A stretch of 64,000 nucleotides of DNA from CAIXDN01 sp964482085 (GTDB lineage Bacteria > Patescibacteriota > Patescibacteriia > 2-12-FULL-60-25): assembly GCA_964482085.1 (NCBI GenBank), contig CAYZVS010000002.1:1-64000 (forward strand). The letters run 5' to 3'. Below are positions 26,608 to 35,934 of this stretch, in pieces (position 1 is the stretch's first letter; the number at the start of each line of letters is the position of its first letter). Position numbers and translations under genes: made by a program. A model generated the notes under the pieces. The model was given only the letters and a program-made list of their open reading frames with translations. It was not told the DNA's origin and made no database searches.

Positions 26608-27282
26608 TCAAGCAAGCAAGGCGTATATAGTGGCCGGCCCATGTACACGTGTAACCAATGGTGAACGCTCCACCACTGTCTCAACGATAGCGCTGGCCGC
26701 AACAAAAAGTGCGGAAGGAGCACTTACAGCCAACAGATCCTTCAGGGGCCTAATCCTCATAAATCTAAGCAATGTTTTAACTCCATCTGGTAACTCCGAC
26801 AGAGCCTCTCTTTCAAAATCAGGCGCCTCTCCGAGCGCATCGAGTAAGCGCAATGAAGCGGCGGCCAAAATCAATCTTCCTCGCTCTGGTGTTGGAATCC
26901 TTCCTGCCGATTCCCAAACATCTGCTGTCTCTACAAGGAGGTGATAGATATCCTCATCGGCAACTCCAGGACGTGTCAGACATTCCACCAAATGCAAAAG
27001 TGGACCAAGCACAGCCAGCGCTCCTAAATCCTCACGAAGATCCGGTCGTAATGAAACGGTTCGCGCCACAGCTAACTTATCAAAAGCTTGTCCAACAGCC
27101 ACCATCACATCCGCTTGTGAAAAAGGTTCCAAATGCCCCAAGTGCTTTGCACCCATGCGACGCACACCTCTCGCAACAGCGACAAGCTTCCCATGATTTT
27201 GACCATACATCGTAATCCGCGAGTCATGCTCGCGGTATGGCTCGCTCTTTAAAACAAAAACGCGATCACGTAGATAAGCCAT
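26608..27282 (-). CDS. recO: DNA repair protein RecO
   Basis: A 224-residue recombination mediator. The N-terminal OB fold has FVLKSEPYREHDSRITMYGQ-type sequence and KLVAVARGVRRMGAKHLGHLEPF; an all-helical C-terminal part follows. No Cys4 zinc motif is visible. It starts 17 bases inside the end of ruvX, so translation is probably coupled. Confidence 0.9.
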   Translation of the reverse strand: MAYLRDRVFVLKSEPYREHDSRITMYGQNHGKLVAVARGVRRMGAKHLGHLEPFSQADVMVAVGQAFDKLAVARTVSLRPDLREDLGALAVLGPLLHLVECLTRPGVADEDIYHLLVETADVWESAGRIPTPERGRLILAAASLRLLDALGEAPDFEREALSELPDGVKTLLRFMRIRPLKDLLAVSAPSALFVAASAIVETVVERSPLVTRVHGPATIYALLA

Positions 27283-27667
27283 CTAGGTAGAATTGCAAAA
27301 TCGCCGCAGCAGCCAAATCATCTCGCTTTCCTTTTCCTCCCATCTCCCTCACTTGATCCGCAGCCACCTTACTTGTCAGCGTTTCATTCGTTTCAACTGT
27401 TTCTATCCCCGCCTTGGACAAGAGCTCAATAAAATCACGGATTTCTTTTGCTTGATCCGTTACTCGAGTCTGATCACTAAGCGGTCTTGGCACACCCACA
27501 ACGAATCTTGTAACACCTTCAACTCTAGCGAGCTCCATCAATCGTTCAATGACATCTTCATCAGATTCATTCGCAATAATACGCCATGGACTCGCCACGC
27601 GCGTCTCACTGTCTCCTAGCGCAACACCGACGCGTGCAGAGCCATAATCAATCCCTAGTATTCGCAT
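27266..27667 (-). CDS. ruvX: Putative pre-16S rRNA nuclease / Holliday junction resolvase YqgF (RuvX)
   Basis: A 133-residue RNase H-fold protein. Motifs are RILGIDYGSARVGVALGD (catalytic Asp), FVVGVPRPLSDQ, ETNETLTSKVA and KGKRDDLAAAAILQFYL. The start at 27667 gives the family start MRILGIDYG; a longer reading overlaps the divergent rnhB promoter. It overlaps recO by 17 bases. Confidence 0.92.
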   Translation of the reverse strand: MRILGIDYGSARVGVALGDSETRVASPWRIIANESDEDVIERLMELARVEGVTRFVVGVPRPLSDQTRVTDQAKEIRDFIELLSKAGIETVETNETLTSKVAADQVREMGGKGKRDDLAAAAILQFYLDGLST

Positions 27668-27684
27668 ATCACGGACATTTTCTA

Positions 27685-27690
27685 TATGAT
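27685..27690 (+). promoter_or_regulatory. -10 box of rnhB, leaderless
   Basis: TATGAT ends exactly 6 bases before the rnhB ATG at 27697, predicting transcription start at the start codon. The ruvX start codon is only 18 bases away on the other strand. Confidence 0.5.
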
Positions 27691-27696
27691 CTCCGC

Positions 27697-28317
27697 ATGG
27701 TAGCTGTCCCAACCCCAACCTTCAAGTTGGAGCGCGAGTTGATCTCGCAGGGTTTTTCTTTAATCGCCGGTGTTGATGAAGCCGGATGCGGCTGCTGGGC
27801 AGGTCCGGTTTACGCCGCCGCCGTCATTCTCCCTCTCGATTCTCGCATCAGCCTCATACGCGACTCAAAACGGTTAAGCCTCGCACAGCGTGAACGTGTG
27901 ATCGTCGATATAAAATCCAAAGCCACAGCATGGGCGATAGGAACAGCGTCAGCACAAGAAATTGATGAACTGAATATTCGCCAAGCATCTTTCCTGGCGA
28001 TGCGCCGCGCTCTTGCAAATCTTTCGATACAGCCTCAAACCGTTCTCTCCGATGGTTTTAAAATCCCTGAACTTCAGCTCCCCTGCCGACGCATTATCGG
28101 TGGCGATCGACTCGTAAAATCAATTGCCGCCGCCTCTATTATCGCAAAAGTAGAACGTGATTTGGAAATGCATCGACTTGATCAACTCTATCCTGGTTAT
28201 GGTTTTTCCCAACACAAAGGCTATGGAACAGCTCTACACAAACAATCACTGGAAGAATTAGGCCCGTCTATATTACACAGAATGAGTTACAAGCCTATAC
28301 AGAACATTCAAAAATAG
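27697..28317 (+). CDS. rnhB: Ribonuclease HII
   Basis: A 206-residue enzyme that cuts RNA in RNA-DNA hybrids and at single ribonucleotides. It has the first motif GVDEAGCGCWAGPVYAAAVIL-like region with catalytic Asp-Glu, then SDGF, and a third acidic site in AKVERD. The GRG motif that reads the RNA-DNA junction is here GCG (Arg to Cys, codon TGC). The start at 27697 follows a TATGAT box by 6 bases; earlier in-frame ATGs lie before the promoter. Confidence 0.93.
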   Translation: MVAVPTPTFKLERELISQGFSLIAGVDEAGCGCWAGPVYAAAVILPLDSRISLIRDSKRLSLAQRERVIVDIKSKATAWAIGTASAQEIDELNIRQASFLAMRRALANLSIQPQTVLSDGFKIPELQLPCRRIIGGDRLVKSIAAASIIAKVERDLEMHRLDQLYPGYGFSQHKGYGTALHKQSLEELGPSILHRMSYKPIQNIQK

Positions 28318-28341
28318 TGACGTACATCATGACATAATACA

Positions 28342-28371
28342 AAAACATTCCGCCTTTTTGCGGAATGTTTT
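28342..28371. terminator. Bidirectional terminator, rnhB and tRNA-Glu
   Basis: A perfect 12 bp stem (AAAACATTCCGC with its complement) with loop CTTTTT lies between the rnhB stop and the 3' end of the convergent tRNA-Glu. Confidence 0.85.
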
Positions 28372-28373
28372 GT

Positions 28374-28448
28374 TGGTGACCCGTGGGGGATTCGAACCCC
28401 CATTCTTACCGTGAGAGGGTAATGTCCTAGCCCTTAGACGAACGGGCC
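28374..28448 (-). tRNA. tRNA-Glu (CTC)
   Basis: A complete cloverleaf with encoded CCA: acceptor arms GGCCCGT and ACGGGTC, anticodon stem TTACC/GGTAA around CTCTCAC (anticodon CTC), and T arm GGGGG/CCCCC with TTCGAAT. Confidence 0.95.
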
Positions 28449-28451
28449 TCT

Positions 28452-29801
28452 CTATTTTCTTTGCCAAACAGCGCCTTGTCTCACAAGCAGCGCTTCTGCT
28501 TGCATCGGCTCTGCCATCAACTCCTTGATAATGCGTTCCATGCGAACACCTTTGGTTTTGATTGTCCCTTCCGAAGCTTTTGCGAGAATCACGTCACCTG
28601 GCTTGATCCAGCGCTGGAGAAATAAACCTGCTTCAGGCGTATCCTCTATAACATGGACCTGTTCCGGCTTCATGCCATTGGCAAATGCTCCTTCTGCGAC
28701 GGCGTGCGCAAAGATACCACAAGCGACCAAAAGATCAAGCCCTAAACGTGCCGCTTCTGCGCCGATCATCCGATGAAGTGACACAGCTTTTTCACCCAAT
28801 TCTCGCATCTCTCCAATACACGCTACTTTACGCTGGCCAGGATCTAAGGTGATCTCTGCCAAATCTCTTAATGAAGACAATACAGATGAGGGCGAAGCGT
28901 TATACGTATCATCAAGCAACATCGTATGCTTGATCCCAGCGATAAGGCGCGCTCTACCCGGCATCGGTGTAAAAGCTGAGCCTAAATCTGCCATCTGCTC
29001 TTCAGGGATATCCATCGCCTGTCCTACGGAGATAGCCGCGGCTAGAGCATAGGCAACAGATTTCCCATAAACACCTGGGATGAACAAGTCATAGGTTCTT
29101 TGATAACTTTCTAAAGAAACCTCTAAACCGCTTGGAAGCAATCCATAATCATTCTTCTCAACACGAACTCGCGTCTTTGTAATTCTCACATCACTCCCAT
29201 CCGCCTCACCAAATGTAAGAACATGTTCATGCGTCAGATGACGCATGCCAAAAACGCGTTTGTCATCAGCATTCAAAATAGCGGTTCCCCCACTCCTCAA
29301 ATTACGTACAATCTGCGACTTCTCTTCCACTAATGCTTCAATGCTCGGATAGTTTGATGCATGTACAGGAACGCCGCTGGTAGACTCTGGCGTAATTGCA
29401 CTTACAACAGAAATATCCGGTGGAGCGATGGAGGTGAGATAAGAAATATCACCAACTTTATCTGCACCCATTTCAAGTACAAGCACACGCAAATTTGACC
29501 GCCAGATTCCAGCTCGTGCTAAAAAGCCTAAACCAAGTAAATGCAACCAAGCGATCAGATTTCTACCAGGAGCTTCTTGTTTAAATATCGTTAATGGAAC
29601 GCCTAACTCATTATTATAGTTCTTATCTGTCACTCGAACTCGATGTTCCGGCAAATCGGAACGAAGCACGGCGGCAATTGCCTGCTTCGTAGTGGATTTT
29701 CCGATTGATCCAGTTACGCCGACAACAAAGAGATGCTCACGTTTAATAACGCTTTTGGCCGCTCGACCAAGGAAACGTTCAAATGAGGCTTGTAGTCGCA
29801 T
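28452..29801 (-). CDS. MurF-like Mur ligase lacking the N-terminal domain
   Basis: A 449-residue ATP-dependent Mur ligase. The P-loop VTGSIGKSTTKQAI is at about residue 28, the central domain has LVLEMGADKVGDI, and the Mur ligase C-terminal domain has LLDDTYNASPSS and KVACIGEMRELG, which are typical of MurF (D-Ala-D-Ala adding enzyme). In standard MurF the P-loop is near residue 105, after a domain that binds UDP-MurNAc-tripeptide; that domain is absent. It follows ftsI by 39 bases. The ATG at 29801 is chosen; another lies 18 bases upstream. Confidence 0.85.
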   Translation of the reverse strand: MRLQASFERFLGRAAKSVIKREHLFVVGVTGSIGKSTTKQAIAAVLRSDLPEHRVRVTDKNYNNELGVPLTIFKQEAPGRNLIAWLHLLGLGFLARAGIWRSNLRVLVLEMGADKVGDISYLTSIAPPDISVVSAITPESTSGVPVHASNYPSIEALVEEKSQIVRNLRSGGTAILNADDKRVFGMRHLTHEHVLTFGEADGSDVRITKTRVRVEKNDYGLLPSGLEVSLESYQRTYDLFIPGVYGKSVAYALAAAISVGQAMDIPEEQMADLGSAFTPMPGRARLIAGIKHTMLLDDTYNASPSSVLSSLRDLAEITLDPGQRKVACIGEMRELGEKAVSLHRMIGAEAARLGLDLLVACGIFAHAVAEGAFANGMKPEQVHVIEDTPEAGLFLQRWIKPGDVILAKASEGTIKTKGVRMERIIKELMAEPMQAEALLVRQGAVWQRK

Positions 29802-29840
29802 AGGATTCCATAAGAACACTAGAGGTAAAAAGGTGCAAGC

Positions 29841-31667
29841 TTAACGGGTAGTTGAAGTCACAGCCGTGCTACTTGTCGAAATCGGCGGCAGAGGCGCTTT
29901 AGGGGCTTCCAAGATCGGACGCTCTGGTGGAACCTGCAATGTTGAAAGAATAAACTTTGCCATCTCTCCAAAAACTGGAGCCGCAGAAGCCTCCGCATAA
30001 GTTACGGTCCTAGGCTTCTCCACGGTAACCAACATTACGAACCGCGGGTTATCGGATGGTGCGAATCCCACAAAAGAACCCATAGTCGCATCAGCTAAGT
30101 ATCCCGCACCATTTGGATTTGGAATTTGAGCTGTACCTGTCTTACCCGCTACATAGTAGCCAGGTACAGCGGCTTTCTTACCATGACCAGCTTCAACCAC
30201 GGTTACCATCATACCGCCTACCAATCTTGCTGTACGTCTACTAATCACTTCACGTACGACACGAGGCTCGGTTACCGTGCGACTTCCGTCTGGACGAACT
30301 AATTCCTTAACAAGAAATGGCTGCATCAATTTTCCGCCATTGGCCAACGCACCAAAGGCTGTGATCATTTGTACTTGATTAACACTGATACCCTGGCCAT
30401 ACGAAGCCGTTGCCGCAAAAATAGCACCCTTCCTATCAAGAGGTCGTATATCTCCCTCTGCTTCTGGATTGATACCAATACCTGTTTTCTCTCCAAATCC
30501 AAAGGCATGAACATATGAACGAAACGTTTCTTTGCCGAGCAAACGTTGAACAAAAATTGTACCCGTATTAAGTGATTTCTGAAGAACCTCCGTCATGGTC
30601 TGTATTCCATGAGCTAGCTTGTCAGAGTTACGAACCGTGAAGTCGTCGATCCTTTCCTCACCCGGATCGTTATACGTTGTATTGGGACTAATCTTCCCCT
30701 CCTCGATACCGGCAGCCATTGTCAAAGGTTTAAAAATAGAACCCGGCTCAAACTGATTAAACGTTGGAGGATTGTTAAGAACTGAGATCGAGTCAATCTT
30801 TCCATAGTTTGCTGGATCAAAGTCCGGTGCCGAGCACATCGCCCAAATAGCTCCCGTCTCCGGATCCATTACAACGATTGAGACCGTATCAGCCTGAAAT
30901 TCAATTACAGCATTCCTTGCTTGCCGACATGCCTCGTACTGCATGGATCGATCGAGCGTTAAAATCAAATCGGTACCGTCCTTTGCGTGTTGCAACTCCG
31001 TCGTTCCGATCGACATCCTTCTTCCGGCAGCGTCTTTCTCGATCAAAAGCGAACCATAGGTCCCCGCAAGCTCCGTATCATAAGATGCCTCCAGACCATA
31101 ACGTCCTACACGTTTATTACTGTCATCCGTTCCGACAAAACCAAATACCTGCCCACCCAAGCCTTGCTCTGGATAAAACCTCGTCGGCCCCTTACTTGTT
31201 CCAATGCCAGGATATCGTTCGTTACGGATTTGTTCGGCTTTTTCCATTGGCACATCTTTAGACAAGACTTGATAAGAACTGGTCGCATACAACATCTGAA
31301 ATAAAACCTGTTCAGCCGGAATATCTAGAAGGGGGGCAATTGCAATCGCAGTTGATGTTGCATCTTTAATTTCCCTTCTCACCGAGTACACCTGCCTAGT
31401 ATCTCGATCTTTTGCAACAGGGTGAAGACTTCCATCAAGACGATCCCGCAAAAAAATCGTTCCGCGCTTTGGAACAAGCTGTGCCTGAAACTCGTGTTGA
31501 TCCGACGCAAGAAGCTTATAAGCGGAGTATTCCAGCACTTGGAGCTGAAAAAGTCTCACGACCAATGCCGTAAGCGCAATAACAAGCGTAATAGCAACAA
31601 ACCAAATCCTCCAACCGGAAGCTGAATCCCGTCGGCTCTTGTTGCTGTACCGGTTCTTCCCTTGCAC
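29841..31667 (-). CDS. Peptidoglycan transpeptidase FtsI/PBP2-type (class B PBP)
   Basis: A 608-residue class B penicillin-binding protein that crosslinks septal or elongating peptidoglycan. It has one N-terminal transmembrane segment (about 22-44), a dimerisation domain, and a transpeptidase domain with SIFK (in FEPGSIFKP), SLN (KSLNTGT) and KTGTAQ. It ends in a Ser/Thr/Pro-rich tail. The start codon is GTG, 12 bases after the rarA stop. Order rarA-ftsI-murF suggests one operon. Confidence 0.93.
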   Translation of the reverse strand: MQGKNRYSNKSRRDSASGWRIWFVAITLVIALTALVVRLFQLQVLEYSAYKLLASDQHEFQAQLVPKRGTIFLRDRLDGSLHPVAKDRDTRQVYSVRREIKDATSTAIAIAPLLDIPAEQVLFQMLYATSSYQVLSKDVPMEKAEQIRNERYPGIGTSKGPTRFYPEQGLGGQVFGFVGTDDSNKRVGRYGLEASYDTELAGTYGSLLIEKDAAGRRMSIGTTELQHAKDGTDLILTLDRSMQYEACRQARNAVIEFQADTVSIVVMDPETGAIWAMCSAPDFDPANYGKIDSISVLNNPPTFNQFEPGSIFKPLTMAAGIEEGKISPNTTYNDPGEERIDDFTVRNSDKLAHGIQTMTEVLQKSLNTGTIFVQRLLGKETFRSYVHAFGFGEKTGIGINPEAEGDIRPLDRKGAIFAATASYGQGISVNQVQMITAFGALANGGKLMQPFLVKELVRPDGSRTVTEPRVVREVISRRTARLVGGMMVTVVEAGHGKKAAVPGYYVAGKTGTAQIPNPNGAGYLADATMGSFVGFAPSDNPRFVMLVTVEKPRTVTYAEASAAPVFGEMAKFILSTLQVPPERPILEAPKAPLPPISTSSTAVTSTTR

Positions 31668-31679
31668 TCATTCAGTATA

Positions 31680-32948
31680 TCAACTACGTGGCCTATTCTT
31701 CCAATAGAGCCTATCTTGAAGCCGTTCAGGTAAATATGTCTGATCCACCAGTCCATCAAAATCAGGATTGTACTTATATCCTTTTCCATAACCAAGATTT
31801 TTCATTAACTTGGTTGGCGCATTACGAATATGAAGTGGTACCGGTTCATTTGGAAGTTCTCGAATATCTTTAGCGACTTCATGATAAGCGCTATAAAGCT
31901 CATTTGATTTTGGAGCTTCCGATAAATACACAGCGCATTGCGCCAAAATCACGTTACATTCAGGCATCCCGATAGCATGACTCGCCTGATAAGCCGTCAT
32001 CGCTTGGACAAGTGCTTGAGGGTCTGCCATTCCGATATCCTCGGAAGCAAACCGCACGAAACGTCTCGCAACATACAAAGGGTCTTCACCGGCTTCAAGC
32101 ATGCGTCCGAGCCAATACAATGCGGCATTAGCATCCGATCCACGCATCGACTTATGCAAAGCCGATATAATATTATAATGCTCCTCGCCGTTCTTATCAT
32201 ATAATAAATGACTACGTTGCAAGGCCTCCTGAATCATCATGAGTGTCACAATCGGCTTCTTACCAGGTTCTATCTTGATCGATTTCACCGCTAATTCTAA
32301 AGCATTCAATGCATGTCTCGCATCTCCATCTGCCATCCCGGCTAAAGCAGGCAAAACCCCTTCCGCCGCTTCTGCCCTTCCGCCTAGCCCGCGCTCGTCA
32401 ACCAACGCCTCAATCAATATTGACTCAATATCATCGGCGTCGAGTTTATTCAGGACAAAAACTCTTGTTCGTGAAAGCAAAGCGGAGATAACTTCAAAAC
32501 TCGGATTCTCGGTGGTCGCTCCAATAAGAGTAATCGTTCCATTTTCAACATACGGCAACAATGAATCTTGCTGCGCTTTATTAAAACGATGTATTTCATC
32601 AATAAAAAGAATCGTTTTCTGATTGCGATACTTCCAATTAGCTTCCGCTTCTCTGACGGCTTGCCTAATATCATTCACTCCGCTCATAACTGCCGACAAT
32701 TCAATAAAAACGGATTTTGTTTTATGAGCCATCAATTTAGCGAGGGTTGTCTTCCCGCTCCCGGGTGGACCCCAAAAAATCATCGATGGAACTTCATCGG
32801 ACTCGATCAAGTATCGCAAAGGCTTGCCTGCACCAACTAAATGCGTTTGTCCCGCGAGTTCATCAAGAGAGCGCGGTCGCATCCTGTCAGCGAGCGGCTG
32901 TAACAAGGAACGTCGCTTTTCTGCAGCGGCATCAAACAAATCTGTCAT
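31680..32948 (-). CDS. rarA: Replication-associated AAA ATPase RarA (MgsA)
   Basis: A 422-residue clamp-loader-like ATPase that works at stalled forks. It has the Walker A GPPGSGKTTLAKL, Walker B ILFIDEIHRFNK, sensor TLIGATTENPSFEV and the arginine finger LLSRTRVF. The C-terminal tetramerisation domain has RGSDANAALYWLGRMLEAGEDP. It ends in TGA, which argues against recoding of TGA in this genome. Confidence 0.94.
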   Translation of the reverse strand: MTDLFDAAAEKRRSLLQPLADRMRPRSLDELAGQTHLVGAGKPLRYLIESDEVPSMIFWGPPGSGKTTLAKLMAHKTKSVFIELSAVMSGVNDIRQAVREAEANWKYRNQKTILFIDEIHRFNKAQQDSLLPYVENGTITLIGATTENPSFEVISALLSRTRVFVLNKLDADDIESILIEALVDERGLGGRAEAAEGVLPALAGMADGDARHALNALELAVKSIKIEPGKKPIVTLMMIQEALQRSHLLYDKNGEEHYNIISALHKSMRGSDANAALYWLGRMLEAGEDPLYVARRFVRFASEDIGMADPQALVQAMTAYQASHAIGMPECNVILAQCAVYLSEAPKSNELYSAYHEVAKDIRELPNEPVPLHIRNAPTKLMKNLGYGKGYKYNPDFDGLVDQTYLPERLQDRLYWKNRPRS

Positions 32949-32954
32949 GATGAC

Positions 32955-32960
32955 AGATTA
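32955..32960 (-). promoter_or_regulatory. -10 box of rarA, leaderless
   Basis: TAATCT on the minus strand ends 6 bases before the rarA ATG. Confidence 0.4.
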
Positions 32961-32979
32961 TCGAACAGAAACAGAACGG

Positions 32980-34077
32980 TCAAACCTTCTGCCGATCATC
33001 CCAGACAATACGAGCGACCTCATCGATATGATCAACCAAGGCACGCCCCTCATCAGATGCCGCAACCAAGCTTTCAAGTCGTGCATAGGATTCCTCCGAA
33101 ACAGGTGTTAAACTTGCTTCTTCTTCTAGCTTCCACTTTAAAGAAGCCCCCGTTCTGTCAGAATCGCGTATCGCGTTAACAACAGTCAGTTCAACTTTTT
33201 TATCGATAACACGCTTCCCTTCTTGCATCGCATACTGTTTTGCGCGATTTCCAAATTCCGTATCTTCTCCACTCTTCCAATCCGGAAAACCTTGCCAAGC
33301 GGCGGCATCAGCACTTCTCGCTAAAATGTGCTGCCCTACAAAAGCATCGCTTGGCATAAGTCTTGTCGCTTCTCCTTGTCTGAATCGCTCTAAAAATTGA
33401 TAACGTCTTCGTCGTAAAAAACGTTCAACCAGAGCATCGAGTCGTAAACGTTCTGTCTCATCGCGCGTGTCGGGATCAAATACAAGCTTCACGCCGCCAC
33501 TTACAGCCACAATCTCTTTATCTTGCTCAAACAATCGCAGGGCTTGTGAAAGATAGTTTGGGTCATCAATAACGACGTCCGCATCTAAAAAAATCACAAG
33601 CCCATTTTTTCCTTGACGATCAAACCGCACAGCTGCTTCCGCCAAACCACGATTTCTTGCCTCACCAACCGTACCAGTTGCTAACTCGGGCTCATTGATT
33701 GCATACACCGGAAAAACAGATCGAACTTCCGAGCAAGCTTCCAAGACCTCCGTAGGAAAACGGAGATGACTCCCAAAACCATCGCTATTACGCCACAATG
33801 GCAAATCCATGACCAAAGCATTGGACTGTTTTACTGCTTTCCACGCATTCGTACCGTCATCAGGACCATTGTTTACGACGCACAAAACCTCGATATCACC
33901 CTCTGAAAGAACCTGCTGTCTCGCCAATGAGACAAGGAGATTCACCACGCGATGAACAGGCTCACGATAGATCGGAACAACAACGCAAACACGACAATGC
34001 TTATGCATCGGCGTCTCAATGAGCGAGACGTCTTGCAGTCGTTTACGTACAAAAGCAGAAGCGCGAGTATCAAGCAC
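32980..34077 (-). CDS. Glycosyltransferase family 2 (GT-A fold)
   Basis: A 365-residue inverting-type glycosyltransferase. The nucleotide-binding start is CVVVPIYREPVHRVVNLLVSL, followed by VVNNGPDDGTN, EARNRGLAEAA, and the metal-binding DADVVID (DxD). It has no obvious membrane segment. The start codon is GTG, placed 6 bases after a TAGAAT box, which supports this start and a leaderless mRNA. The sugar and acceptor are unknown. Confidence 0.85.
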   Translation of the reverse strand: MLDTRASAFVRKRLQDVSLIETPMHKHCRVCVVVPIYREPVHRVVNLLVSLARQQVLSEGDIEVLCVVNNGPDDGTNAWKAVKQSNALVMDLPLWRNSDGFGSHLRFPTEVLEACSEVRSVFPVYAINEPELATGTVGEARNRGLAEAAVRFDRQGKNGLVIFLDADVVIDDPNYLSQALRLFEQDKEIVAVSGGVKLVFDPDTRDETERLRLDALVERFLRRRRYQFLERFRQGEATRLMPSDAFVGQHILARSADAAAWQGFPDWKSGEDTEFGNRAKQYAMQEGKRVIDKKVELTVVNAIRDSDRTGASLKWKLEEEASLTPVSEESYARLESLVAASDEGRALVDHIDEVARIVWDDRQKV

Positions 34078-34083
34078 GGACGT

Positions 34084-34089
34084 ATTCTA
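34084..34089 (-). promoter_or_regulatory. -10 box of the GT2 gene, leaderless
   Basis: TAGAAT on the minus strand ends exactly 6 bases before the GTG start at 34077. Confidence 0.5.
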
Positions 34090-34124
34090 TCATGTTAAAT
34101 AACCTTCTTGAGAAAACGTCAGAA

Positions 34125-35099
34125 TCAACCACGGAAAACGACATACACGAGATACGCAATGTACATCAAAACAAAAATGGCACCTTGCCAGCGATCCAAT
34201 CGATGCTTTTTCCCAAAAAACATACTAAGAAAAAGTAAAAGCGTCGCTAGACTCGCTACAAATCCATCAAACATTAACGAAGCATCCACATGTAACGGCC
34301 TAACCAATGCGGCAACGCCCAGAATCAAAAAGACATTAAAGATATTAGAACCGACGATATTCCCCACGGCGATATCCGCTTTCTTCTTCCTCGCGGCCTG
34401 TACGGATGTAGCAAGCTCCGGAAGAGACGTACCAATCGCAACAATCGTAAGCCCGATTAACTTCTGACTAATACCAAACCATGTAGCAATTGTTACAGCT
34501 CCATCAACAGTCATCTTTCCACCAAGCGTCAAACCAATCAGTCCGCCAACAATCCAGATCAGCGTCTTACGTAAATGCATTTCCGTGCCCTTCGGCAAAC
34601 CCTCCACCTCATCTTTTGGCGCGTGCTTTGCCATCCCGTAAACGTAATAGAGAAAGAAAAGGAAAAGCGCCAAAAGAATTAATGCGTCAGATCGGCTAAT
34701 AACAGAGTCTGGAAAACCATTTAAACCAAAACTATTAACCATGGGTCCCAAAACCAGGATCGCTAATAAAGCAAAGGGGATCTCCCTCCAAATCGTCGAC
34801 TTGGTAACTTTAAGTGGATAGATGATCGATGCAACACCCAAAATCAAAAGAATATTGGTGATGTTTGAACCAATGACATTCGCAATCGAAATATCTGCAT
34901 TGCCTTGTATTGCTGATACAACACTCACGATCAATTCCGGAGCCGATGTTCCAAAAGAAACAATTGTCAGTCCAATCACTAAATCCGAAACATGAAACCT
35001 TTTTGCGAGTGCTGATGCTCCTTCCACTAACCAGTCAGATGCTAGAGTTAAAACGATAAGTCCGGCAACAACGGCCAAGACAGCCAAAAAAAGTGTCAT
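34125..35099 (-). CDS. Calcium/sodium antiporter (CaCA family, YrbG-like)
   Basis: A 324-residue protein with about ten membrane segments. It has the two inverted alpha-repeats of the family: SFGTSAPELIVS with NVIGSNITNILLILG, and AIGTSLPELATSV with NIVGSNIFNVFLILG. It exchanges Ca2+ for Na+ or H+ across the membrane. It diverges from xth with 61 bases between start codons, and both have -10 boxes 6 bases before the start. Confidence 0.93.
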   Translation of the reverse strand: MTLFLAVLAVVAGLIVLTLASDWLVEGASALAKRFHVSDLVIGLTIVSFGTSAPELIVSVVSAIQGNADISIANVIGSNITNILLILGVASIIYPLKVTKSTIWREIPFALLAILVLGPMVNSFGLNGFPDSVISRSDALILLALFLFFLYYVYGMAKHAPKDEVEGLPKGTEMHLRKTLIWIVGGLIGLTLGGKMTVDGAVTIATWFGISQKLIGLTIVAIGTSLPELATSVQAARKKKADIAVGNIVGSNIFNVFLILGVAALVRPLHVDASLMFDGFVASLATLLLFLSMFFGKKHRLDRWQGAIFVLMYIAYLVYVVFRG

Positions 35100-35105
35100 G
35101 AGCCT

Positions 35106-35111
35106 ATTTTA
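35106..35111 (-). promoter_or_regulatory. -10 box of the Ca2+/Na+ antiporter gene, leaderless
   Basis: TAAAAT on the minus strand ends exactly 6 bases before the ATG at 35099. Confidence 0.5.
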
Positions 35112-35148
35112 TCACAAATAACCCCTGTTGCGCTTAAGAAACGCCGTG

Positions 35149-35154
35149 TATCCT
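35149..35154 (+). promoter_or_regulatory. -10 box of xth, leaderless
   Basis: TATCCT ends exactly 6 bases before the ATG at 35161, with a weak -35-like TTGCGC 15 bases further upstream. Confidence 0.45.
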
Positions 35155-35160
35155 ACACCC

Positions 35161-35934
35161 ATGCCTAAACGCATTTCCCTCATATCCTGGAATGTCAACG
35201 GAATCCGCGCCGCCGAGCGTAAAGGATTTCTTGATTGGTTTCATAAAGCAAAACACGACATTGTGTGTTTACAGGAAACAAAAGCCCATGTCGGTCAACT
35301 GTCGGATAAACTCGTACATCCGGATGGTTACGAATCCTACTGGAGCAGCGCGATCCGCAAAGGATATAGCGGTACAGTTATCTATTCAAAAATCTCCCCG
35401 ATCTTTGCAGAAACATCTTTTGGCGATCCCTTTCTGGATGGTGAGGGGCGCATCGTTCTTCTTGAATACGAAAAATTCTTTTTGTTCAACGTATATTTTC
35501 CAAATGGCGGCTCCGGTCCAGAGCGTCTCAAATTTAAATTAGAATTCTACAAGCGCTTTCTTTCACTCGCTGAGTCCTATCGCAAAAAGAAACCCATTAT
35601 CATCACGGGCGATGTAAACACTGCTCACACAGAAATCGACCTCGCTCGCCCCAAAGAAAACGCCAACACGAGCGGCTTCATGCCAATTGAGCGAGAATGG
35701 GTCGATAAACTCATCAAAGCCGGATACATCGATACCTTTCGTATGTTTGAACAAGAAGGCGGACATTATTCTTGGTGGGATATGAAAACGAACAGTCGTT
35801 CAAGAAATGTTGGCTGGAGAATCGATTATTTCTTTGTCAGCAAAGAACTACAGAAACATGTGAAAAAAGCCTGGATCGCTAATAATATTCTCGGTTCTGA
35901 TCATTGCCCAGTCGGTCTCGAGCTTTCGTTCTAA
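35161..35934 (+). CDS. xth: Exodeoxyribonuclease III / AP endonuclease
   Basis: A 257-residue enzyme of base excision repair. Catalytic motifs of the family are all visible: ISWNVNGIRA, CLQETK, GDVNTAHTEIDLARP, RIDYFFVS and GSDHCPVGLEL. I chose MPKRISLIS at 35161, which follows a TATCCT box by 6 bases; a longer in-frame start at 35128 would begin upstream of the promoter. The palindromic repeat begins immediately after its stop codon. Confidence 0.95.
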   Translation: MPKRISLISWNVNGIRAAERKGFLDWFHKAKHDIVCLQETKAHVGQLSDKLVHPDGYESYWSSAIRKGYSGTVIYSKISPIFAETSFGDPFLDGEGRIVLLEYEKFFLFNVYFPNGGSGPERLKFKLEFYKRFLSLAESYRKKKPIIITGDVNTAHTEIDLARPKENANTSGFMPIEREWVDKLIKAGYIDTFRMFEQEGGHYSWWDMKTNSRSRNVGWRIDYFFVSKELQKHVKKAWIANNILGSDHCPVGLELSF

